A program made the position numbers and the translations under genes. Below, in pieces: positions 36,384-46,794 of a stretch of 64,000 nt of DNA. The stretch covers positions 1-64,000 of the forward strand of contig JARVKI010000029.1 of assembly GCA_036674765.1 (NCBI GenBank), written 5' to 3'. How positions within the stretch are numbered: the first letter of the stretch is position 1; each line of letters starts with the position of its first letter. The notes under the pieces are model-generated. The model was not told the origin of the DNA, ran no database searches, and saw only the letters and a list, made by a program, of their open reading frames with translations. This DNA is from Seiridium cupressi (lineage: Eukaryota > Ascomycota > Sordariomycetes > Amphisphaeriales > Sporocadaceae).

Positions 36384-37423
36384 CTAGGCGTCCTGTGGCG
36401 CCCTTCCCGCGAAATGATAAATCACCTCCATCCCGTTAGACGACTTGTAAGTCAGCAAAGCCTGCGCAGGAACAGCACCAAAGCAAGGAAGCTCCCGTGC
36501 CCTCAAATGAGCACCCATCTCCCACTTGATTGAGCCAATCTTCCGATCTGGATTGGATTAAAACAAAGCGATGGAGAATCTGGAGTCGGAGTTCTTTGCA
36601 CGGGGTGGGTACTGGAGCTGCCGAGGTGAGGATCCCTTCACAGAATGCCATAAGACCTATGGTATTGTTCAACATACATATTGCCTGAAGGAAAGGAAAC
36701 GTTTCAGACTGCGGCCATGCGCGCCGTCGTGCAGTCTCAACTACTGCAAATTGAATTTCCTTCATCCCTTTTCCCTAGGCTTCTCCTTCCTTCCTGATGC
36801 CAAAATGAAACCCCCTGCCCGGACCTCTCTCCGCCGGGGCGTTCGGCCGGGGCGAAAATCATGGAAGTTGGCCCTTGCCAAGAAAGAGTCTAGACTCAAG
36901 CATGGCCAGCAGCGCTAGATCTCCACTGGAGCCAATGGGCACCGCCCGTCCTCCTCCCGCTTATGCAACCCTGGAGCAGGCCTAGACGAAGCCAACCAGC
37001 GCTACCGTGGAGCTTTGCTCCTCCATCATCTGATATTTTCCATCGCGATTCCGACGTGGCCACCGAGCCGATATCGATCGAGGCCTGCCTGTGATCCTGA
37101 CTGCCTCACAATAGCCACGACTCATTTGCATCCTCCACCGCGCCATTTTCGAGGAAAGGAGGCCTACTGTCACAGATGGATCCCCGCCAGTTATCGTGAC
37201 AACTTATTTTTCTCTTCCCTTCCATTTTCTCCCGATCTTGGAGAAGGACCCGCGTTGCAGCCGGCGTGATAGACCTTCATTGCGTAGATTCGACCCTCGA
37301 GAAACCGACACAGTCTGTCTGGCTTCACTTCGCGCCCGGGCCTCGTGTTACCACAGGTCCCAACGACTTTGTTTTTTTTCCTCGCTTCGCGCAACGTTTG
37401 CGCTGTGACCAAGAGACGAAACC

Positions 37424-40400
37424 ATGTCAACCGAGACATCACCGCGAGCCGTTCGTTTTTCGCAAGGCGAAGTCGAGATGCTCGGTGATAAACTCAGCTC
37501 GCCGCGGCCTGTCGCAATCACCACAGACTCGGACGTTTCCAACTCTTCCGAGGACTACACGCCAGACCCAACCGATCCGGCCGAATTGGAGCAGAGGGAT
37601 GAGCTTGGCTCGTTGGCGAGATATGTCGATGGTGGCCATACCGGCTCCATGGCCTCGCTGGCCCCAAACTCGGTCGCGAATAGCGCTGCCAGGGGAAGCC
37701 AGCGCGATATCTCTGCCATCACTACGAATGGCACAGCTAGTCGCCACTCAAATAGACCACTCTCTTTAACGAGGACGCCTTCGAGCACGTATGCACCCCA
37801 GAGAGCGCCTCCTACCCAGCCTGCTAGTATCAATACGCGATCTGGCTCTCGTCCCCGTCGCTCTGATGACCCCGAGAAGCAATTCCGCAACCAGGAGCCG
37901 GCATATCTGCGCATGATACGCCATCAAGAGCAGCCCTCAACTGGCTACTTTGGTGGATCCGATCCGTACACGCCCAGTCTTGACTACACCGATGACGAGT
38001 CCGAGGGTGAAACACCATCGTCAGAAGGGGTTTTCGACGAACGCTACAATGAGGAAACTATTATGTTCTACAACACGGATGAGAACGATCTGCATCCCAC
38101 CGAAGACGACGTGAAGGATCCCGACAATCGGGAGAGGCTGGAATGGCACGGTATGCTCGCAGCCGTCCTAACCGGAGACGTGGTGCGGCAGGAAAAGAAA
38201 CGTTTGATAGGTTCGTCCGAGAAGGAGGGGGGCTTGACAGCCCATAAGGCCGAGCTGTGGGTTGGCCTACGGTCCAAAATATGTGGCCGTTCCCTTGCTG
38301 TGCAGCGGCGGATGGTTGAGGAGGCTCGCTCGAACCTGGACAGGACCATCGAGGAGATTACCCGCTTCGAGGTGCAAGGTGAGAGCGAAGCCGGAAAACC
38401 GCCTATCGAACAAATTCGGGATGTGGTCAAGAAGATCGAGAAGTGCGAAAGCCTGTACCCTTCATGGCAGGCTCTCGGCGCTGACCACAAGAACGCCACA
38501 TCGCCATCCTTCTTTGAAGCCTGCGATGCCGTCTTGTCGTGGTATAACACTAACGAAATGATCAACACCGAGCTGGAGATTCTCAAGAAATGGGTCGGCA
38601 ACGAGGATCTAGACTTTGCAATGAAGAAGCAGAGGTCTCCTAGTACCAATGGGCTGAGTGATGAGACATCGTTCCTGGACCGGCTGATGAAGGAGGATGG
38701 GCTCAAGTCTCTGCACGACGATGACGGTATAGAGGAGGAAAAGCATAAGACGGCGGCAAAGACAAAGACACTCATTCGCAGGAGTATGCTTATGGCAATT
38801 TCTACCACCATTGCAAAGGCAAAAGAAACCTTGATCGCCAATTCTGCAGCTTTCAAGAAACGTCACCTGCCGCCCTACATCGAAGAGATCCTCACTCTCA
38901 TCAGCTTCCCATCTCGACTCATCGAGGAGATTATCAGGGTCAGGCTTGCATATGCCAGGAAGATGAAGGAAACCACTCAGCAGAACATCATTCTCCAGGA
39001 TCAGATGATTGGCCAGTTTGAGATTCTGCTGAGACTCGCAATTCGCATTAAACAGGACTGTCTGACCGTCTTGCAGCCGCAGCCAGGATGGCAACTGCCT
39101 CCTTGCATAGACGACTCCTTCGACCAGGTCGTACTTGAGGCACTGCGATACTACTTCAAAATGCTCAATTGGAAGTTGAGTCGAAACAAGAACACCTTCA
39201 AAGAGGCAGAGGTCCTTTTCCAGGAATGGGATTTCGCCAACATGGTCGGTCGAAACTTGCAGGGAGGCGATATCGAGGTTGCGGAGCAGTTCAGCACCCT
39301 GACTTTCAAAGCTCTTAATCGCCTAAGCCAGACCTTCGAGCGCGAGCTTCAACGAAAGCCCAGAGAAGCCGCAGATGTCATGAGCAAACGCTACAAGCAA
39401 GTCCTCGAGTCCGTACGGGTAAGGCAAAGGATGCTGCAGCGGTTTTCACGCATGCTCAGCGACCACTATGAAAATGCCTCTGACATGAGTATCGCCTTTG
39501 CTCCCGATGAACTGCAGCATTTTTACGAACGTCTTTCATTTAGCGGTCACTTCTTCGTCGACGAGATTGACGGCATCCAGATCATTGCCTCACCAGCTCT
39601 CCTTGGTCGGGACGAGGATGTGCAGTCCATCATTCGCACGTGCTTCCACGGATCCCAGCAAGAGAGCGATCCAACAGACCCATATGTACTCATTCTTAGA
39701 CCTGAAACTCCGCTACACTGGTTCGGCACTCGGAGCACTCAGCCATTGAACATTGACTCGACAGATCTCAAAGTCGGACAGATGAGACTCATCGCCAATG
39801 GGTCGCAATATCGGCTGGCGAACGCACGCAAAGCCTTCATCGACGCAATCGACATGCACCTTGACCTGGTTGTTGAGCAGAGGTCAAACCTACACAAAGT
39901 CAACTCTAGACTGATGGAGATCCGAAAAGTTGCTTTCAAACTGTCCAACACCTTCATGGACAGTGTCGAGATCATCCGGAGGCAAACCAAAGGCATGAAT
40001 TGCACCGAACTCATCCAGACGTGCTTCATCTTCGCCACGGAGTTTGGCCAGCGATCCCTGATCAGCATGGACAGCAATCGCCGCCAGATGAACAACATGA
40101 AACTCACCAAGTTGGCTCTTGACTGGGTGAGTTTCATTTGTGATGATTGTGCTGTAAGCGACCGTAAATCTTTCCGTTGGGCCGTGCCAGCCTTGGAGTT
40201 TGCCATGGGCATGACCCGAGGGCGCCATATTCTTGGATTAGATCCATCCGAATATGCCAGGCTCCGTGCCAAGGTGTCCGGCTGTATGAGACTCCTCATA
40301 TCGCATTTCGACATCCTTGGTGCCAAGTCAAACCAAGCGGCGCAAACGGAGAAGGAACGCATCGAGGCATTGGTTGGGCAGTTTAAGAGACTCGACAAGA

Positions 40401-41574
40401 ACCGTATGCTTGACGACGATGAAGCATTCAAATATATTCAGGAACAGCGTCTGGAGAGAATTGCCGATATTGATGAATTTCAAAGGCAAACCATTGCCGA
40501 GAGACAAGGGCTGGGCCGGGTGCTCGAGGTCTCCAACGAGGTTGACCGATCCTTAGCCTTCTTGTCTTCCTCAGCGACGAACGTCACCATGCGCTGGCAA
40601 CAAGGACATTTCGTTGGCGGTGGAACCTTCGGCAACGTGTACGCAGCAATGAATCTCGATACTGGTCATTTGATGGCCGTGAAGGAGATCCGCCTGCAGG
40701 ACCCCAAACTCATTCCCCAGGTCGCCACCCAGATCAAGGACGAGATGGGTGTTCTTGAAGTTCTCGATCATCCTAATGTGGTTTCCTACTACGGCATCGA
40801 GGTCCATCGTGACCGTGTCTACATATTCATGGAATTCTGCTCGGGAGGTTCACTTGCCGGTTTACTAGAACATGGACGAATCGAGGATGAGCAAGTCACG
40901 ATGGTCTATGCACTACAGCTGCTAGAGGGTCTTGCGTACCTGCACGAGAGTGGCATTGCCCATCGTGACATTAAGCCCGAGAGTGAGTTCTGTTCCCGTC
41001 ACATCCTCCCCGGTCGAGACTAACAAACAACCTAGACATCCTGCTTGACCATAATGGTGTCATCAAGTACGTCGATTTTGGTGCTGCTAAAGTTATCGCC
41101 CGTCAAGGACGCACTTTGGTGCAAACGGCAGCTACAACGCCAAATCGGTCCATGACAGGAACACCGATGTACATGTCGCCCGAGGTCATCAAAGGCGAGA
41201 ATCCGGGTAAGGCCGGTTCCGTCGATGTATGGTCCTTGGGATGTGTCATTCTCGAGATGGTCACGGGCCGGCGCCCATGGTCCAATCTAGACAACGAGTG
41301 GGCCATTATGTACAACATCGCGCAGGGCAACCCGCCACAGTTGCCCGGTCCCGATCAGCTTAGTCCTCAGGGTATCGACTTTCTGCAGAAGTGTTTTATC
41401 CGCAACCCAAGGCACCGAGCGACTGCCGTCGAGCTGCTTCAACACGAATGGATTATGAGTATCCGTAGCCAAGTCATTGAGCCTGCCACCCCAAGCGACA
41501 GCTCAGGCTCAGCACAGAATACTCCCCACCCCAACTCAGCCAGCAGCCGCGCTGCCGCCGAAGGGTTTGCTTAG
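37424..41574 (+). CDS. SSK2: Ssk2/Ssk22/SskB-type MAP kinase kinase kinase of the HOG osmostress pathway
   Basis: Two exons (37424-40982, 41036-41574) give 1365 residues. The long N-terminal half is Ser-rich and disordered, then helical; it is the family's regulatory region for binding Ssk1. The kinase domain starts near residue 1057: glycine loop GGGTFGNV, lysine K1087 in AVKEIRL, HRD D1182 in HRDIKPEN (split by the intron), DFG D1200 in YVDFGAAK, activation segment TGTPMYMSPEVI, and DVWSLGCVILEMVTGRRPW. In yeast, Ssk2/Ssk22 phosphorylate Pbs2, which activates Hog1; os-4 of Neurospora and SskB of Aspergillus are counterparts. The TAG stop at 41572 is followed in the same frame by about 100 further open codons (see separate entry). 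The gene is divergent from Sld3 and lies 4.4 kb before a glycerol-phosphatase-like gene. Confidence 0.95.
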
Positions 41575-41877
41575 GGGCCTTTGCCATCGGAGAGCAGCGC
41601 GGTGCGTATTTCGCCGATTGAAGAGGAGGCAGAGAGATTAGCGCTGGAGATTGAGCGAACGGAATCAGGTCGTATCATCACACTTGGTGGTATCGGACAT
41701 GTTCCAGGATCCTATCCGGCTTCAAGGCGGGAGAGTCATGGGCCCGACGCCGAGGTGGAAGGGAATGCGGAAACAAGTAGTGAAATCGACGGCTCCACCG
41801 AAAACCGATCATACCCATCGAGTAAATCTTATTCTTCCGATTCTGAGGAACCTCGAGGTGCAACTGACAGCTCATGA
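41575..41877 (+). other. Open in-frame extension beyond the MAPKKK stop codon
   Basis: Directly after the TAG of the MAPKKK the same frame stays open for 100 codons until a TGA at 41875. The translation is not random in look: acidic and Ser-rich with RISPIEEEAERLALEIERTE and, nearer the end, KSYSSDSEEPRGATDSS. It could be an ancestral C-terminus cut off by a nonsense mutation, a readthrough product, or 3' UTR open by chance. The bases ending at the TAG (TTTGCTTAG) also resemble a splice acceptor, but I found no matching donor that keeps the kinase C-terminus in frame. Confidence 0.5.
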
Positions 41878-43479
41878 GTGACGCGGTAAGCAAACGGAGG
41901 GGGGGATCACAGCAAAGAAACGAGAGGTGTTGCAGTGGGCGAACTGCAACGGCAAGGAAACGACTCTTCTGGCGCTCTATTCGTTTATTTATTCACAGGT
42001 GGGCAGAACCTTGGTATAAACGAGCTGCATCAGCGACGGAGTTTATTGATGTTTGGTTCTTTTGACGTATATCATAGCTTGTAAAGTACGGCGCTGGCAA
42101 GGACTACGAGGGCCAGAAGCGAGGCATTGAGGTCCGCTATAATGGATCACGATGAACGTATATAATGTAATCGATACTAAAACCCATTGTCACATGATCT
42201 ATTATGCTTTGCGTGCTCGCATATGATTAAAATCACTCTCTATACGTGTCAAGCGTGTAAGGCTTGTGTCGACCCGGGATCAACATGTATATTCCATTGG
42301 GTTCTAGTTTATGTCCACAACTTGTCCCGGTGCGTTTGTGAGGGTGGAAGGTTATACACCAATGCTGCATCCCGTGACAGCAGGATCTTTGGTGCCTATC
42401 TGGCTTATTGTATTATGTTGCTTGGTTCTAATCGTAAGCATGGGGTTGGGCACGTCTTCTCCTAGCTTCGGTCTTACAGGCTCAATCCGAACCGACCCGG
42501 TACTGGAAAACTGATCTCTGCTGTGATCTAGCTAGAAGGTTAGAACTCATTGATCCATGGTCACTTTCTAGCCGTCGTCGCTGTTGTCGCCGTCGCCAAT
42601 TGGGGTAACGAAACTTGCCCCTACTGCACTTTCAAGCCCAGGTGCAACGAAGGGTACATTCTATGGTTTTGCGTAATTCTGGCTCACATTTATCTCAGAA
42701 AACGAGCCAAACAATGTCTACACCATGTAGCTCGTGGAAGGAGATCCCGATGTGGTGCTTGGTGCCTTGCGCTGCATCTCAGTTGTACCTAATGTATGAC
42801 CGGCAGAGTTGCTAGTTACCTTAGCCAGTTAGTAAACAAACATACCATCAAGGCTAGCACTGGCACTGTTTGGTCTAGAGAAGCCGTTGCCAGTGCCATC
42901 GTTGTAAATCAGCCTTCGAATAATCCAAGCCATGTCATGACATATTTTTACGTAGCGACGACGGCGGGAATAAGCAGGAGGAAAATGGGATGGGTATGGG
43001 ATCGTCTTGATCGAGGTGGGGCGGTGGTCCGGGGGGTTGGGCGGTTCACCTCTTATACTCGGGGAGTGTTTTACTCGGTGTTCTAGGAAATGTGCGCTGG
43101 CACGGAGAGGGGTGCTCTAAACCCCGGAACTGAAAATCATGACACTGGTATCAACTGGATGGTATTCGAAGTGTATGGTTGCTCTGTTGAGACTAAACAT
43201 GACATTCTTGTAAGAATGTTTAGAGTTTCCGGCGTTGGCCTTGACGTAGGGCCATTATACCTTAACTGCATGGTTTAGACAGTCGAATGACATTTTCGGC
43301 GTGTCACTTTATGGATGAAAGAGAATAAGGTCGTAGCTCCAACTTCCACGACTGATGGGGAGTATCTGGTTATCATTTGACCGGCCAATCCTATGTAGTC
43401 TAACACCCTAACGCCCGAGTCTCCCATGAAACTGTGAACAGATCTAGGCTCCGACCAAGTGCCAAATGACAGTCGATCA
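41878..43479. other. Tail-to-tail region between MAPKKK and Nug1 genes
   Basis: About 1.6 kb between convergent genes, including both 3' UTRs. Open frames near 42187-42792 (+) are short and unrecognisable. No RNA gene or repeat was seen. Confidence 0.5.
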
Positions 43480-45190
43480 TCACTGCTCCATAGCATCATT
43501 ATTTTCCTCATCGTCTCCCCACAAGCCGTCAAGCTTAAACTCCTTTGCCCATTCCGAGACAATCGATTTTTGGTCAGGGGCAACTTCGTCTGATTTGCCA
43601 GTCGCAGTCGCAGTCGCAGTTGTAGCAGCAGCATCCACACTGACAGGCAAGACCGGGGCGTCAACCCAGCCCTGGATTCGACCGTCCCTCCAGTCGGTGA
43701 CAACCGTCGTGGCAGCAGACTCAACATTCGGCACGCCTCCCTTGCTAAGTCGGCCTCGTTTCCGCGCGACTTGTACCAAGAAGTCTGTCGTAGCGTCGCC
43801 CCCGGTAGTCATGAGTGGCGGCAAATCGTAGACGTCCATCAGCTTCTGCAGGAGATCGGGAGAAGAGGACAGCCTCTTCAGAAGCAAAGTCACTGCGGGT
43901 CGAGCATCGCCAATGTCCCTGGGTGGGACGGCATTGAGGAGCACAAGGCTTGCATGAGCCTCAATCGGGTCCTGCTTCTTCTTTGATGATTCGGCCTCCT
44001 TTACTGACGGGAAAATGACACCCGGCGAATCAAGGAGTGTAAGTTTGCTATCCATCTTGACCGATCGAATGCTCGTAGTGACACCTGCTTCGGCTCCTGC
44101 GGGGCAGGCAGCGCCCTTGCCACCCAACCGAGAGAGCAATGCGTTGATAACGGACGACTTTCCGACGTTGGGGTATCCAATAACACCAACAGACACGGCA
44201 CGCTTCAATTGTTTCGAGGCAGCGTATGACTTGAGAGACTTGAGAAGTGAAGTGGCCGTGCTTTGGACGGTAAGCGCCTTGTGGTTGAAGGTCTGCGCAT
44301 TGGGAGCAGAGCCAGACGCACGGAGGGGAATGGTAGGGAAGTATCTTCGCAAATAAGTGAGCCACTCCTTGAGTACGGGTGGCGGCACCAGATCAACCTT
44401 GTTGAGGATCAGTATCAACCGTTTCCCGCCACTTGCTGCTGCCATGACCTGTCGCTCGACGTCTTTCGATCTCGTTCCTTCGGGGTCGCGGGCATCAAGC
44501 ACGTATAGAACCACATCCGCTTGGTCGATAACTTGCTTGAAGACCTTGTCGTATGCCCTCCTTGACGTTGCAGGGCCGACAGACTCCCCTTTGCCGGCTA
44601 GGAGCATGTCATCTTCTGATTCGTCGTCCTCATCGTCGTCCATATCGCTGCCACTTTCAAGCTCGCGGTCGTACTGCTCCGCAGCTTTCCGTGCGCTGGC
44701 GATTAGTGCTGCCATTGGATTTGAGTCATCCCCAGCCTCGTCCTCGTCCTCGTCCATCAATTCATCCTCCTCGGCAAAACCCTCGAAGTCCTCTGCCTCG
44801 GCTCCATCCATGGAAACCTCATCGCCGTCCTCCCGAGCAACGGTGCCTGCCTTGGCTGCTTTGGCTAACTCTCGGCGCCGCTGGGTTTCCTCTAGTTTTC
44901 GCCTCCGTCCATCCTCGATCTCTTGCAGGATCTTCTCCTTGTAAGGGAACAGGTTGGGAATACCAGGATCCTTCTTCAGCTTAGACTTCCATTGGGGGTT
45001 CTTCTTTTCCTCTCTTCTGGATTTGCGTTGCTTAGCAGCTGAGGCTTTCTGGATTTTGTGTCGAAGACGCACAGGCGTCCGCTTGGACTTGGGCTCTGCG
45101 CAAGTCTGAAGTTAGCAGTGGCATTCCGGGGGAGATATGGCGAAAGATGGGTCAATGCCTACTCTTGGGTTTCGTGATGCTTCCTGCCAT
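43480..45190 (-). CDS. NUG1: Nug1/Grn1/GNL3-type nucleolar GTPase, 60S ribosome export
   Basis: Two exons (45190-45163, 45095-43480) give 547 residues. Exon 1 encodes MAGSITKPK; exon 2 continues a strongly basic N-terminus (VRLRHKIQKASAAKQRKSRR), the Grn1-type nucleolar targeting and RNA-binding region, then an acidic segment (DEDEDEAGDDSNP). The GTPase is circularly permuted, as in the YlqF/YawG family: VLYVLDARDPEGTRS comes first, then G4 NKVD, G1 GYPNVGKSS, then G3 DSPG. A Thr/Ala tract near the C-terminus (TTATATATGK) is encoded by a hexanucleotide repeat at about 43603-43620. Yeast Nug1 assists maturation and nuclear export of pre-60S ribosomes. The gene is divergent from the glycerol-phosphatase-like gene. 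Confidence 0.94.
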
Positions 45191-45934
45191 TTTGGTCCCT
45201 GTTGTCTTCTATGAGGAGGATGCACAACCGCAAGTTCCCGATGGAGATTTCAAGCTGCTATGGGTGTTACTGCCCCGCAGAAATATTTTTGGCGGTGGGG
45301 AACGGCAGAATTGATAGGGAGCGTTTAGTGGGACGTGGGGTGAGAAGCGAGCCGCCCTCCATCGTGTGTATTCTGGTTGAGGCGTCGCTTCCGAGCACGT
45401 GGCTTCATATTGACATGAGGAATGAATCTGTCGTGACTCATCGAGAGTTTCATGCCAAAGAACAGTTTTTCTGACTTGGCTATGCATATTTACATCACTT
45501 TCCACGATATCAACCTACTGTCGCGGCGCAGTAGTCGAGTTCCCGCCTATCAGCTTCACCGCTGGTGACTAGTGCGACCCCGACCTAAGATCAACCTCTT
45601 GCAGCGGCTAACTGCTGGACTCATTGGCAAGCCCGAGTACGGCTCGTGGAACCTAGCGACTCCCTAAGGGGCGGAGATGCCTGAATAGGACCTTTCCGCC
45701 AACTGGTTTGTCTTGCTTGCAGAAGAAGCGACAAAACCCTGAGTTATCTTACGTTTTCTAGTCCTCACAAACCTGGTCTGTAGCCTCCTTCTGGACGAGC
45801 CTCCGCGGATCTTACTCAGAACCTTGCCGAGTGCCTCTTCCGAAACCAACCCAAGTTACATCGGACTGCCCTCCCGGACTGCCCTGTCCTGTAGAACAAC
45901 GGCTCCGTGCTGACGTCGTGCGCTATCCCTCAAC
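45191..45934. other. Shared divergent promoter of Nug1 and the GPP-like gene
   Basis: About 740 bases between divergent start codons. It contains an AGGGG stress-response-type element at 45667-45671. No coding frame was supported. Confidence 0.55.
45667..45671 (+). promoter_or_regulatory. STRE-type element (AGGGG) upstream of the GPP-like gene
   Basis: AGGGG is the core bound by Msn2/4-type zinc fingers in general and osmotic stress. It sits about 265 bases before the start codon of the glycerol-3-phosphatase-like gene. A five-base motif occurs often by chance, so support comes only from gene identity. Confidence 0.3.
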
Positions 45935-46794
45935 ATGGCCTTCTCAGCAGCTCCAGAGACGGTCTCTTTTCAGGGTCTCCTGTTTGATATGGATGGCACC
46001 ATCATTGATTCGACGGCGGCTGTAGAAAAGCACTGGCACACGTGAGATACCCCGGTCCTGGCCCTGTCGCTTATCCTCCCCACCTACTTAAACCTCCGCA
46101 GAGTCGGCACTGAGATCGGGGTTGACCCCGAGGTCATTTTGCAGACATCTCACGGCAGACGAAGTATCGATATCCTCAAGATCCTGCATCCTGAAAAGGC
46201 TAACTGGGAATGTGAGTTGTGATTTATTTCTTGCACCACTTCCCAAGTTGCACTTTATCGTGAGTGGAGATGCTCTAGGTCAATGACTAACCAGTTGCAG
46301 ATGTCTGCCATATGGAGGGACTGCTGCCCAAACTCCATGGTGCAGATGCCGTCGAGATCCCTGGTGCGCGAGATCTTCTTGAGACTCTGATACCCGCCGG
46401 CGCACCTTGGGCTATTGTGACGTCAGGAACCGTGCCTCTTGTGACAGGTTGGCTAGATGTTTTGAAGCTTCCTCACCCCGAGCATCTCGTCACAGCCGAA
46501 TCCGTCCAGAACGGCAAGCCCGACCCAACCTGCTACCAGCTTGGACGATCGAAACTCAAACTAGCTGACAACGCCGACGTCCTTGTCTTTGAGGACAGCC
46601 CCGCGGGAATCAAGTCCGGCAAGGAGGCCGGTTGCAAAGTGATAGGGCTAGTAACGAGTCACACGCTGGAGCAAGTCGTTGCCGCCGAGCCCGATTGGAT
46701 TGTCGAGGACCTGCGCTCGGTCAAGATGGTCGAGGTGAAAAATGGGGTTGTGACGGTGGAAATTTCAAACGCCCTGACTCAAACACCTCGATGA
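45935..46794 (+). CDS. HAD-family phosphatase, glycerol-3-phosphatase (Gpp1/Rhr2)-like
   Basis: Three exons (45935-46041, 46102-46211, 46301-46794) give 236 residues. HAD motif I is FDMDGTIIDS with nucleophile D18 and acid D20. Motif II is the VTSG of WAIVTSGT, the motif III lysine is in NGKPDPTCY, and motif IV is FEDSPAGIKSGKEAG. Length and motif context fit the Gpp1/Gpp2/Dog subfamily, in which Gpp enzymes dephosphorylate glycerol-3-phosphate in the cytosol, the last step of glycerol synthesis. In yeast GPP1 is induced through the HOG pathway, whose MAPKKK lies 4.4 kb to the left. A 2-deoxyglucose-6-phosphatase (Dog-type) specificity cannot be excluded from sequence alone. Confidence 0.88.

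Larger units (their letters stand above)
35991..37423. other. Shared divergent promoter of Sld3 and the Ssk2-type MAPKKK
   Basis: About 1.4 kb between divergent start codons. Two ACGCGT motifs lie towards the Sld3 side. The 300 bases before the MAPKKK start are C/T-rich leader. An open frame at 36571-36918 (+) has no recognisable family and is probably leader sequence. Confidence 0.55.
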
